Source: CAYVUI01 sp964454745
Lineage (GTDB): Bacteria; Planctomycetota; Phycisphaerae; Sedimentisphaerales; Anaerohalosphaeraceae
Assembly: GCA_964454745.1 (NCBI GenBank)
Contig: CAYVUI010000047.1
Span: 1-31,188 of the forward strand
DNA length: 31,188 nucleotides
Direction of reading: 5' to 3'
Below, one piece after another: positions 17,402-23,955 of the stretch; the stretch's first letter is position 1; each line of letters begins with the position of its first letter. The position numbers were made by a program, and so were the translations under genes. The notes beneath the pieces are model-generated. The model had not been told where the DNA came from. It ran no database searches and saw only the letters and a program-made list of their open reading frames with translations.

Positions 17402-17432
17402 TTGAACCCAAACGCAATTTACCCGATATTAT
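17402..17432 (+). promoter_or_regulatory. Possible rhomboid gene promoter
   Basis: TATTAT at 17427-17432 is a good -10 element. The best -35, TTGAAC at 17402-17407, is 19 bases away, longer than ideal. The predicted start would be about 27 bases before the rhomboid ATG. Confidence 0.3.
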
Positions 17433-17466
17433 ACACAATAACGTCGATTTTTACAGGACATAGACA

Positions 17467-18315
17467 ATGGGAATTTACGACCGATATTATACGCAGGATA
17501 ACTATCAACCGCATACACGGTTCCAGATGCCGGGTATGACCCCGGCTGTAAAATGGCTTTTGATCATCAATGTCGCTGTTTTTGCCGTTGAGGTGATTGG
17601 CGGGCTGCTGCGGGCACCGATTCAGTCCTATATTGAGCAGTGGTTTGCGGTATTTCCGATCAACTTATTTTACATTCTCCAGGTCTGGCGGTATGTGACC
17701 TATCAATTCCTTCATGACGGTCTGTTTCATATCCTGTTCAACATGGTCGCCCTGTTCTTTTTCGGCACCTTCATGGAGCGGTTGTGGGGGACCAGGCGTT
17801 TCCTGATCTTTTACCTTACCTGCGGCGCGATTGGCGGGATTGTGTATCCGCTGTTTGTTTTAATGGGTGTGATGACACCGGGAATCCTGGTTGGTGCTTC
17901 CGGGGCGATTCTCGGACTGCTCGCAGCCGGGGCGATCCTCTTTCCCAAAATGCGGGTCTATGTATACGGTATCTTCCCGATCCCCTTCGCCGTGATGGCG
18001 GTGATCGTTGCTGTCATGAGCATGATGGCCCTGTTATCCGGGCAAAACAGCGGCGGAGAGCTGGCCCACCTGGCCGGCATGGCCGCGGGGGCCGCGTTTG
18101 TCCTCTTTAAACCCCTCTCACAAAAACAGAAGGTAAAAACGAATACCCAGAATCGTGCCTGGGAAAAGAAGCTTCAAAAAGAACGGGAATTCGAGCAAAG
18201 GGTAAACGAAGTGCTCGACAAGGTCCGTGACAAGGGCATCCACAGCCTTTCCGGCAGGGAGAAAAAAATCCTTCAGCAGGCCACCCAGCGAGAGCGGGAA
18301 CAAAACAGGGCATAA
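17467..18315 (+). CDS. Rhomboid family intramembrane serine protease
   Basis: Polytopic membrane protease that cuts substrates within or near their transmembrane segments. The catalytic Ser 145 lies in GASGAILGL and the partner His 201 in GGELAHLAGMAAG. The structural motif FLHDGLFHILFNM (81-93) and the ERLWGTRRFLIFY loop (104-116) are also typical. Six hydrophobic segments span about 30-215. A charged cytoplasmic tail of about 65 residues contains SGREKKILQQA, a C-terminal element seen in many rhomboids of this type. AGGA at 17455-17458 is eight bases before the ATG. It stands alone, divergent from bioF and convergent with the sigma-factor unit. Its substrates are unknown. Confidence 0.94.
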   Translation: MGIYDRYYTQDNYQPHTRFQMPGMTPAVKWLLIINVAVFAVEVIGGLLRAPIQSYIEQWFAVFPINLFYILQVWRYVTYQFLHDGLFHILFNMVALFFFGTFMERLWGTRRFLIFYLTCGAIGGIVYPLFVLMGVMTPGILVGASGAILGLLAAGAILFPKMRVYVYGIFPIPFAVMAVIVAVMSMMALLSGQNSGGELAHLAGMAAGAAFVLFKPLSQKQKVKTNTQNRAWEKKLQKEREFEQRVNEVLDKVRDKGIHSLSGREKKILQQATQREREQNRA

Positions 18316-18347
18316 AAAAAGCCCCGCGATTTGGTAACCACGGAGCT
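18314..18347 (-). terminator. Rho-independent terminator of the sigma/anti-sigma/secreted unit
   Basis: On the minus strand a seven-pair stem with one G-U pair (18347-18341 with 18326-18320) is followed by seven Ts (18320-18314). It lies about 55 bases after the stop of the secreted protein. The T run overlaps the stop codon of the convergent rhomboid gene. Confidence 0.6.
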
Positions 18348-18354
18348 GTGTCAG

Positions 18355-18395
18355 GGTATCTTAGAGGATACAGTTATGTGTGATGGGAAGATACC
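18355..18395. repeat. Inverted repeat in the 3' region of the minus-strand unit
   Basis: GGTATCTT (18355-18362) and AAGATACC (18388-18395) are perfect eight-base inverted repeats around 25 bases. They lie between the secreted protein stop and the terminator, so the mRNA could form a second 3' hairpin. Confidence 0.4.
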
Positions 18396-18401
18396 GCCGG
18401 T

Positions 18402-19247
18402 TTAGTCCCAGTTGATCTGTTCACTTTCATTTAATAGTTCGCCCATACGGGATTCCACGGCCTGATGTTTACGCTCGATCAGGGAATTGACCTCCTGCTG
18501 GCGTTTTTCAATTTCTTCTTCAAGCTGTTCAAGCTTCTTTAACAGGGACTGGTATTGCAATTCCTTCTGCTTGACAATCAGGTCAAACCGGGTCGATACG
18601 ATTTCATTGAGTTCCGCCTTGAGCATTTCTTTTTCATCTTCAGATGCATAACGCAGCTCCTTGAGAATCTGTTCTCTCCGATCTTTGAGGACCAGGTCTT
18701 CCTTCAACACGTCCGCCAGTTCAGGATTACGCTTCTGAATGGACATGATCCGCCCGTACTTTTTCAGGCTAAGCTCCATCCGACGTTGGAATGTTTTTTC
18801 ATCCTGCTGACGAAGTTCGGTCAATGACATAAATTCATCCGGATAATTCTCTTCGAGCCATTGCATGTACTCATCGATGTGACGGTCCATTCGGTCTCCG
18901 CGTCCGCCACCACCTCCGCCTCTTGGCGGTTCCGGTCGACCGTCACGCAGATTTCTCTCACCCGGACGATTTATATTTTCCCGGTCGTTTTGCCTTTGGT
19001 TTCGCTGGCTGCGCATCATGTCAAGGATCCGCTCACGGAATGCTTCCGGGTTTGTTTCGTGCAGTTCGCGTAGCTCCTCGGCGAGTTCAGGATTACCCTG
19101 GGCAATCCGGTCCAGCACTCGTTCCACCATCTCAGGATTGTGCGGCACACCCGGATGATCCGCCCAGATATCCTCATGTTCATCCGCGTACAAAAAAGAA
19201 CCGGTTGTCACTATCAAAATCACTGTAAAGTAAAGGCAGCGTTTCAT
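18402..19247 (-). CDS. Secreted coiled-coil protein of unknown function
   Basis: I do not recognise a named family. Residues 1-21 form a signal peptide, with probable cleavage after LYA. Repeating helical units follow, each opening with an NPEL- or YPDE-like element: NPELAEELRELHETNPEAFR (52-71), NYPDEFMSLTELRQQ (134-148) and NPELADVLKEDL (174-185). A low-complexity linker at about 80-120 is rich in Arg, Asn and Gly, including six consecutive glycines. Residues about 200-275 should form a long coiled coil. It is the third gene after an ECF sigma factor and a membrane protein, with a three-base gap, and a terminator follows. By position it may be a periplasmic sensor or effector of that system; similarity to Spy/CpxP-type helical periplasmic proteins is only general. 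Confidence 0.85.
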   Translation of the reverse strand: MKRCLYFTVILIVTTGSFLYADEHEDIWADHPGVPHNPEMVERVLDRIAQGNPELAEELRELHETNPEAFRERILDMMRSQRNQRQNDRENINRPGERNLRDGRPEPPRGGGGGGRGDRMDRHIDEYMQWLEENYPDEFMSLTELRQQDEKTFQRRMELSLKKYGRIMSIQKRNPELADVLKEDLVLKDRREQILKELRYASEDEKEMLKAELNEIVSTRFDLIVKQKELQYQSLLKKLEQLEEEIEKRQQEVNSLIERKHQAVESRMGELLNESEQINWD

Positions 19248-19250
19248 CGT

Positions 19251-19811
19251 TTATCCCTTCCAGAAAGATTCTGTTGTATCCACGATTTCAATTTCAAGTT
19301 CCGTAAGTCCGTAATTTTCGTTTTCATCCGTATAGTCAAGAGTATCGAAGGAAGTTTGTGTCGCGATAGACTCCCCGCGGCTAAGCAGGGCAAGAGATTT
19401 CTCGATGTCCTCAATCTCGCGAGTTAAAGCGGCAAATTGTACGTTCTCATTGAGACTGTCACCCGTCCAGAAATCCGCTTCCATCTCCACCGCGGTACGG
19501 ACAGCCATTTCCTCATTCCCGGCAGGGGGCTCTCCGGGGCCTGCGGAAAAGAGAAGCAAACCAAACGCAAAAACAATCACCGCCGCGGCAGACGCGAACA
19601 TGTACCACAGCCCTTTCCGGCTCTTTCTCTTTACCAGGGCCTGTTCCATGCGGTCGGCAATTTTCACCATGACGGCGTCATCAGGTCCCTGCACCTCGTA
19701 TGAATCAAACAGGGCATCTCCCGCTTCGATCTCACGGCGGACCTGCTCGGCGGTTTCGTCTTCGTAAAGCCGACTGATAAGCTGATCAAGTTTTTCATTT
19801 TCAGGTTTCAT
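19251..19811 (-). CDS. Single-pass membrane protein, probable anti-sigma factor
   Basis: This protein of 186 residues has a cytoplasmic N-terminus of about 67 residues. One membrane segment follows at about 68-90 (YMFASAAAVIVFAFGLLLFS), then an acidic extracytoplasmic part. Its ATG overlaps the TGA of the ECF sigma factor gene (ATGA), the usual arrangement for a sigma/anti-sigma pair. No HxxxCxxC zinc motif of ZAS-type anti-sigma factors is present, so the assignment rests on topology and context. The C-terminal half (about 110-186) is rich in Glu, Asp and Thr and could receive a periplasmic signal, possibly from the secreted protein encoded next. Confidence 0.7.
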   Translation of the reverse strand: MKPENEKLDQLISRLYEDETAEQVRREIEAGDALFDSYEVQGPDDAVMVKIADRMEQALVKRKSRKGLWYMFASAAAVIVFAFGLLLFSAGPGEPPAGNEEMAVRTAVEMEADFWTGDSLNENVQFAALTREIEDIEKSLALLSRGESIATQTSFDTLDYTDENENYGLTELEIEIVDTTESFWKG

Positions 19812-20350
19812 AGTGTATCGCCCATAAGTTCCTTTAAGCGTTTGAGCCCTCGGTGGACCTTGGAAAGCGTCGTGCCGATCGGCTCACCCCGCATTTCAGC
19901 AAGTTCCTTAAAACTCATTTCGCTGTAATAGCGAAGGGTAATCAATTCCGCCGTCTCTTCATCGAGTTTGGATAACGCCAAAGACAACGCGTCGCTGTCA
20001 ATTCCATCGTCTTGGCTGTCAGGCTCGCCCTCGATTTCGAGCAGTTTCTGTTTTTGCTCTAACAGGCGCTGCTGGCGGTATTTGTGCCGCAGGTGGTCTC
20101 GAAATAAGTTTGCGGCAATCGTAAAAAGCCACGTTTCAAAGCTGCCGTCCTTGTATTTATCGATTTTCTCGACAAGTTTGACAAAGAGCTCGCTGAGCAA
20201 ATCTTCACTGAGTTGTACATCGCCGCACATCCGGTAAAAAAAGCCATAACATCGCTTGCCGTACAGGTCCAGGAGCCGTTGAAATGACTCGTTTTTCCCT
20301 TTCCGGCAGCCCCGGATCATCTCATTAAGTTGCTCAGGTGTTAATTTCAT
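19808..20350 (-). CDS. ECF-type RNA polymerase sigma factor
   Basis: Sigma-70 family protein of 180 residues with only regions 2 and 4. Region 2 includes FQRLLDLYGKRCYGFFYRM, LSEDLLSELFVKLVEKIDKY and FETWLFTIAANLFRDHLRHK. Region 4 includes LDEETAELITLRYYSEMSFK and the recognition helix around GTTLSKVHRGLKRLKEL. I start it at the ATG at 20350, where MKLTPEQLNEMIRGCRKG matches normal ECF N-termini. The longer open frame reaching 20662 adds sequence that is antisense to the neighbouring gene. No strong Shine-Dalgarno is seen. It is first of a three-gene unit with the membrane and secreted proteins, suggesting response to an envelope signal. Confidence 0.93.
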   Translation of the reverse strand: MKLTPEQLNEMIRGCRKGKNESFQRLLDLYGKRCYGFFYRMCGDVQLSEDLLSELFVKLVEKIDKYKDGSFETWLFTIAANLFRDHLRHKYRQQRLLEQKQKLLEIEGEPDSQDDGIDSDALSLALSKLDEETAELITLRYYSEMSFKELAEMRGEPIGTTLSKVHRGLKRLKELMGDTL

Positions 20351-20492
20351 AATGAACAGGTTTTCATCATTACAGACGGTCCGGAACGCACGCGTATTGC
20401 AAAAAATGTGAAAAAGACGATTTTTCCGTTTTTCTATCGAAAATATCGACCCAAATCCCCCAAATACGTAAATAATGCCTGACGGTCCCGCA

Positions 20493-20798
20493 CTAAAGAA
20501 GGGGACCGCCGTTGTCCGAATCATCCATCGGGTCTTCATTATCGAACTTCCACCGTTCGGATTCATCCATATCGTTGATCTCACGCTGGACGTATTTGAA
20601 GATCTTATTCTGCATGGGGGCCATCTTTTCATACCATCCAAGCATACTCCGATAGCTGGCAACCAGCATGTCCAGGCGCAGAAGCTGCCATTTTTGCAGG
20701 CATTCCGGCTCCACTATGTTGTTAAATGGGTCGCATTTGAAAATTCGCTGGCCCTGGTCATTTTGTTCGTAAAACTCGCAATCCTTGCACTGGATCAT
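20493..20798 (-). CDS. Conserved-looking small protein with N-terminal cysteine cluster
   Basis: A 101-residue soluble protein I cannot name. The N-terminus has CKDCEF (Cys 4 and 7), FKCDPF (Cys 22) and EPECLQKW (Cys 33), a four-cysteine layout suited to one zinc ion. The remainder is helical, with WQLLRLDMLVASYRSMLGWY followed by an acidic, Gly/Pro-ended tail. The ATG has GAGG nine bases upstream (20808-20811). The clean start, good ribosome site and patterned cysteines argue for a real gene. It sits between the sigma-factor unit, 142 bases away, and the divergent 26-residue basic protein gene. Function unknown. Confidence 0.8.
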   Translation of the reverse strand: MIQCKDCEFYEQNDQGQRIFKCDPFNNIVEPECLQKWQLLRLDMLVASYRSMLGWYEKMAPMQNKIFKYVQREINDMDESERWKFDNEDPMDDSDNGGPLL

Positions 20799-20850
20799 AA
20801 TTGAAAACCTCTATTTAAACGTATTTTTTCATTTCCGGCTGATTTCACAG

Positions 20851-20879
20851 TTGTCAAAGACATAATTTGTCTGTATTAT
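20851..20879 (+). promoter_or_regulatory. Strong promoter of the 26-residue basic protein gene
   Basis: TTGTCA (20851-20856) and TATTAT (20874-20879), each one base from consensus, are 17 bases apart. AGACA-N5-TGTCT (20858-20872), a perfect inverted repeat, fills the spacer and may bind a regulator. The predicted start is near 20886, giving a leader of about 46 bases. The complementary strand reads TTGACA at 20857-20852, a possible -35 for the divergent Cys-cluster gene. Confidence 0.6.
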
Positions 20880-20931
20880 ACATGTTTTGAGCTTTTTTTA
20901 AAACAGAAATGATACTAAATCGGAGTGTTGA

Positions 20932-21012
20932 ATGGCAAAACCCAGACGCAGAAGAAAAGTCGGCAGCAAAAAGAGACGTGCACGCTGGAAAGTAAGAAAC
21001 AAAATCGCGTAA
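20932..21012 (+). CDS. 26-residue extremely basic protein, candidate ribosome-associated
   Basis: ATG at 20932 opens a 26-codon frame ending in TAA. GGAG at 20922-20925 lies six bases before it. The product (MAKPRRRRKVGSKKRRARW, then KVRNKIA) has 14 Lys/Arg, no acidic residue and one Trp. A good promoter (20851-20879) precedes it, and a perfect hairpin terminator overlaps its stop codon, so it forms a complete single-gene transcription unit. Size and composition recall tiny ribosomal proteins such as bTHX of Thermus or the mycobacterial bL37 and bS22, but the sequence is not clearly any of them. A role in binding RNA, most likely rRNA, is inference. Confidence 0.75.
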   Translation: MAKPRRRRKVGSKKRRARWKVRNKIA

Positions 21013-21033
21013 TATAGCATATTACGAGTTTTT
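21008..21033 (+). terminator. Terminator of the 26-residue basic protein gene
   Basis: CGTAATAT (21008-21015) and ATATTACG (21019-21026) form a perfect eight-pair stem with a three-base loop, followed by AG and five Ts. The stem includes the TAA stop of the small gene. The stem is AT-rich, so it may be a moderate terminator. Confidence 0.55.
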
Positions 21034-21065
21034 CAGCCCTTCATTGGGTATTTGCTGAAATAAAT

Positions 21066-22868
21066 ATGAGTCAGATTCTTGTACGTTTTGTACCTGACAA
21101 CAAGCAGGTCAATGTTCATGCGGGTATAACCATTCTGGAAGCTGCCGGAAGGGCGGGGATTATCCTGAATACCCCTTGCGGGGGGGCGGGAACCTGTCGA
21201 AAATGTGCGGTTGGCATTGATTCGCAGAAAGAACCGGTGCTGGCTTGCCAGACACGCCTTCAAACCGATACGGTCGTAACTATACCGCAGGACTCCCGGT
21301 TTTATCAGCAGCAAATCCTTCAGCATGGCGTGGAAACACAGATTCGGGTCTCTCCGAGTATCCGCAAGGTAAAATTTGACGCAATCCCGCAGGATTCCCG
21401 CAAGTTAATCGACGAACTGGACAGGATAAACGGATACACCGTGTCAGGTATTTCTCCCTTTGTCCTCGATAAATTCCAGCAAAATGCCTATCAATCGGGT
21501 TACAGCCCCTCCACGGTTGTTCTGCGGAAAAACTGCACTTCCCCCGGCAAGGATAACCGGGAGTCTTACGAAGTTTTATGCATCGAGCAGGGGGATACGC
21601 AAAAGGAGCTGTTCGGAATCGCCGTGGATATCGGGACGACAACGGTGGTTGCCAAGCTCGTCGATATGCAGGACGGCCAGGTCAGGGCCATCGAGGCAAT
21701 GGCTAATCCCCAGATCCGATTTGGCGACGATGTCATCGCCCGGATTTCCCATGCCGGCAGCGAAGAAGGCTATGCCCAGCTTCACGATGTAATCATTGAG
21801 TGCCTCAATCAGCTTATTGCCGGATTGTGCACGAAGCAGCAGCTCGATGCCGCACACATCTACGAACTGACCGCAGCGGGTAATACCACGATGAGTCACC
21901 TGCTTGCGGGCCACCCGGTCACGCAGCTCGGCCAGGCGCCCTACAAGGCACACACCACCCAGGCCGAGGACCGAAACGCCAGCCAAATCAGCCTCAATAT
22001 CAACCCGTGCGGCAATGTCCATATTATCGAAAATATCGCTGGGTACGTTGGTTCGGATACAACCGCTGCGGCCCTTGCCGTCGGCATGGACAAGGCCAAG
22101 AATATCAATCTGCTCGTGGATATCGGCACCAACGGAGAGCTGGTACTCGGTACCGGCGAAAAAATGTACTCGGCAAGTTGTGCCGCCGGTCCGGCCATGG
22201 AAGGAGCCCGCATTCGCCAGGGCAGCAGGGCGATTGACGGTGCAATTGAAAAAATTCATATCGAGGATGGTGACATTTGCGTTCACGTAATCGGCAATGT
22301 TCCCGCCCGCTCCATATGCGGAAGTGGAATTATCGATGCCGTTGCGGTATTGCTCGACCTGGGTCTGGTCGATCAGACAGGCCGTTTCCTGGACCGAGAG
22401 GAGCTTGCCGAGGATATATCCCCGAAGATTCTCAACCGCCTGACAACCGTAGAAGATCAACCCGCGTTTATCCTGTCACATGGCGACCAACCGGTTTGCT
22501 TCACCCAGCGGGATGTCCGCGAAACGCAGCTTTCCAAGGGAGCCATGCGGGCCGGGATGGAACTGCTGCTGCAAAAGGCAGGAATTACCGCAGACCAGAT
22601 CGATCAGATTCTGCTGGCCGGGGCTTTCGGGAACTATATCCGCAGGAAAAGTGCTTTTCGTATTGGTTTGCTGCCTGCCGTTGCCCATGAAAAGGTGATT
22701 TACGTCGGCAACGCGGCAAGCACCGGTGCCCAGATGATCCTGCTAAGCCATGAATGCCGCACCATCGCAGCCGAACTGGTCCAGCGGATTGAATATGTCG
22801 AAATTGCACACATGCCCGAATTCCAGATGGTGTTTGCCGAATCCATGATGTTCGAAGCCTCTGATTGA
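21066..22868 (+). CDS. Ferredoxin-ASKHA protein, corrinoid-activation (RACo/RamA-like) family
   Basis: A 600-residue cytoplasmic protein. The N-terminus is a [2Fe-2S] ferredoxin domain with Cys 38, 44, 47 and 61 (CX5CX2CX13C). After a linker comes an ASKHA ATPase-like region with phosphate loops GIAVDIGTTTVVAKL (about 184) and LVDIGTNGELVLGTG, and GAFGNYI near 541. Relatives use ATP to reductively reactivate cobalt in corrinoid proteins of methyl-transfer pathways. No corrinoid protein or methyltransferase gene is in the window, so the client is unknown. The gene starts 33 bases after the basic-protein terminator with no clear Shine-Dalgarno. It ends 14 bases from the convergent exchanger gene. 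Confidence 0.88.
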   Translation: MSQILVRFVPDNKQVNVHAGITILEAAGRAGIILNTPCGGAGTCRKCAVGIDSQKEPVLACQTRLQTDTVVTIPQDSRFYQQQILQHGVETQIRVSPSIRKVKFDAIPQDSRKLIDELDRINGYTVSGISPFVLDKFQQNAYQSGYSPSTVVLRKNCTSPGKDNRESYEVLCIEQGDTQKELFGIAVDIGTTTVVAKLVDMQDGQVRAIEAMANPQIRFGDDVIARISHAGSEEGYAQLHDVIIECLNQLIAGLCTKQQLDAAHIYELTAAGNTTMSHLLAGHPVTQLGQAPYKAHTTQAEDRNASQISLNINPCGNVHIIENIAGYVGSDTTAAALAVGMDKAKNINLLVDIGTNGELVLGTGEKMYSASCAAGPAMEGARIRQGSRAIDGAIEKIHIEDGDICVHVIGNVPARSICGSGIIDAVAVLLDLGLVDQTGRFLDREELAEDISPKILNRLTTVEDQPAFILSHGDQPVCFTQRDVRETQLSKGAMRAGMELLLQKAGITADQIDQILLAGAFGNYIRRKSAFRIGLLPAVAHEKVIYVGNAASTGAQMILLSHECRTIAAELVQRIEYVEIAHMPEFQMVFAESMMFEASD

Positions 22869-22882
22869 TCCATTCGGCCGGA

Positions 22883-23881
22883 TCATATCCCACGTGCAAA
22901 GGTCAGCAGGTATCCCATATAAACCAGGTAGCACAGGAGCAGCAGCGCCCCGGATTTTCGCCCGATTTCTCGATACAAAAGGGCGATAGCCACAAAAAGC
23001 ACTCCCACACCAAAGCACACCCAGTAGTCCAGTCCGATCAGTCGCGGACTAATTACGAATGGACGAACCGCGGCGGCTGATCCGATCACCAGCAGGGTAT
23101 TAAAAATATTCGATCCTACCAGGTTGCCGATTGAGATTTCGCTGTTACCTTTAAACGCGGCAACTGCGCTGGTCATCAGTTCCGGCAGCGAAGTCCCGAT
23201 CGCGATGATCGTCAGGCCGATGACCGCCTGGCTGAACCCAAAGCTTTCGCCGAGAAAAACGGCGCCTCGAACCGCGATATCCGCTCCAATCGCCAGGCCC
23301 GCCAGGCCGCAGAGGATCAGCCGGGTTTGCGTCAGAACCGGTTTCTGTGCTTGGAGGTGCTTCTCTGTTTCATTCGCACCCGGCACGATTTCGGCGATTT
23401 CGGAGCTTCGGTTGCGAATGCCGCCAATGACGGTAAAGGCAACCAGGCCGGAGAATAATACTAACAGAAAGAACCCCTCCCACCGTGTCATCATGCCGTT
23501 ATGGGCAAACAACGGCCACAGCAGCAAAAAACAGCCCAGCATTGCCGGAAGTTCCACCCGTAAAACCGACTTGCGGATCACCAACGGGCGAATCATGCCG
23601 CAAATCCCGCCGACAAGGGCCAGGTTCGCGATATTGGATCCATAGACATTGCCGATGGCGATATCCCCCGAATCCTTCAGTGCCGCGCTGATACTTGCCG
23701 CCACTTCCGGTGCGGATGTACCCATCGCGACAATTGTGACCCCGATGACAAAAGGCGAGATTCCCATCCGAAGTGCAATTCCCACAGCGCCGTCAACCAG
23801 CCAGTCCGCCGATTTGACCAGTACCGCCAGCCCCACGACCACAAGAATCACTGCCCAGTAGATATTCATTTCAATCGTCAT
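22883..23881 (-). CDS. Calcium/sodium antiporter (CaCA family, YrbG-like)
   Basis: A 332-residue inner-membrane exchanger of the Ca2+:cation antiporter superfamily. The two alpha repeats are evident: GVTIVAMGTSAPEVAASI with GNVYGSNIANLALVGG in the first half, and GLTIIAIGTSLPELMTSA with GNLVGSNIFNTLLVIG in the second. Ten or so hydrophobic segments are present, with a hydrophilic central loop around residues 170-195. The ATG at 23881 is used; a second in-frame ATG four codons on is also possible, and neither has a clear Shine-Dalgarno. It lies just downstream of the fab operon on the same strand but behind a probable terminator. The transported ion is inferred from the family. Confidence 0.93.
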   Translation of the reverse strand: MTIEMNIYWAVILVVVGLAVLVKSADWLVDGAVGIALRMGISPFVIGVTIVAMGTSAPEVAASISAALKDSGDIAIGNVYGSNIANLALVGGICGMIRPLVIRKSVLRVELPAMLGCFLLLWPLFAHNGMMTRWEGFFLLVLFSGLVAFTVIGGIRNRSSEIAEIVPGANETEKHLQAQKPVLTQTRLILCGLAGLAIGADIAVRGAVFLGESFGFSQAVIGLTIIAIGTSLPELMTSAVAAFKGNSEISIGNLVGSNIFNTLLVIGSAAAVRPFVISPRLIGLDYWVCFGVGVLFVAIALLYREIGRKSGALLLLCYLVYMGYLLTFARGI

Positions 23882-23929
23882 AATGGATCAGGATAGAGAC
23901 TCTCCCCGGTCTTGACAATGAAAAAGAAT

Positions 23930-23955
23930 GGAAAAGCCGCCTGGGTTAGACGGCT
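23930..23955 (-). terminator. Probable terminator of the fab operon
   Basis: On the minus strand an eight-pair stem with one G-U pair (23955-23948 with 23942-23935) and a five-base loop is followed by TTTT and a broken T-rich run. The fabF stop codon lies in the loop and 3' end of the hairpin. Confidence 0.5.

Noticed and set aside
20483..20508. Hairpin with arms CGGTCCC and GGGACCG at the end of the Cys-cluster gene
   Set aside because: The stem is good but no T run follows in the minus direction, so I did not call it a terminator.
20351..20662. N-terminal extension of the ECF sigma factor open frame
   Set aside because: The added sequence has no sigma-factor character, overlaps the Cys-cluster gene in another frame on the same strand, and a family-like start (MKLTPEQL) exists at 20350.
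21576..22460. 294-codon open frame antisense to the ferredoxin-ASKHA gene
   Set aside because: It is entirely within a clearly recognised coding region and resembles no known family.
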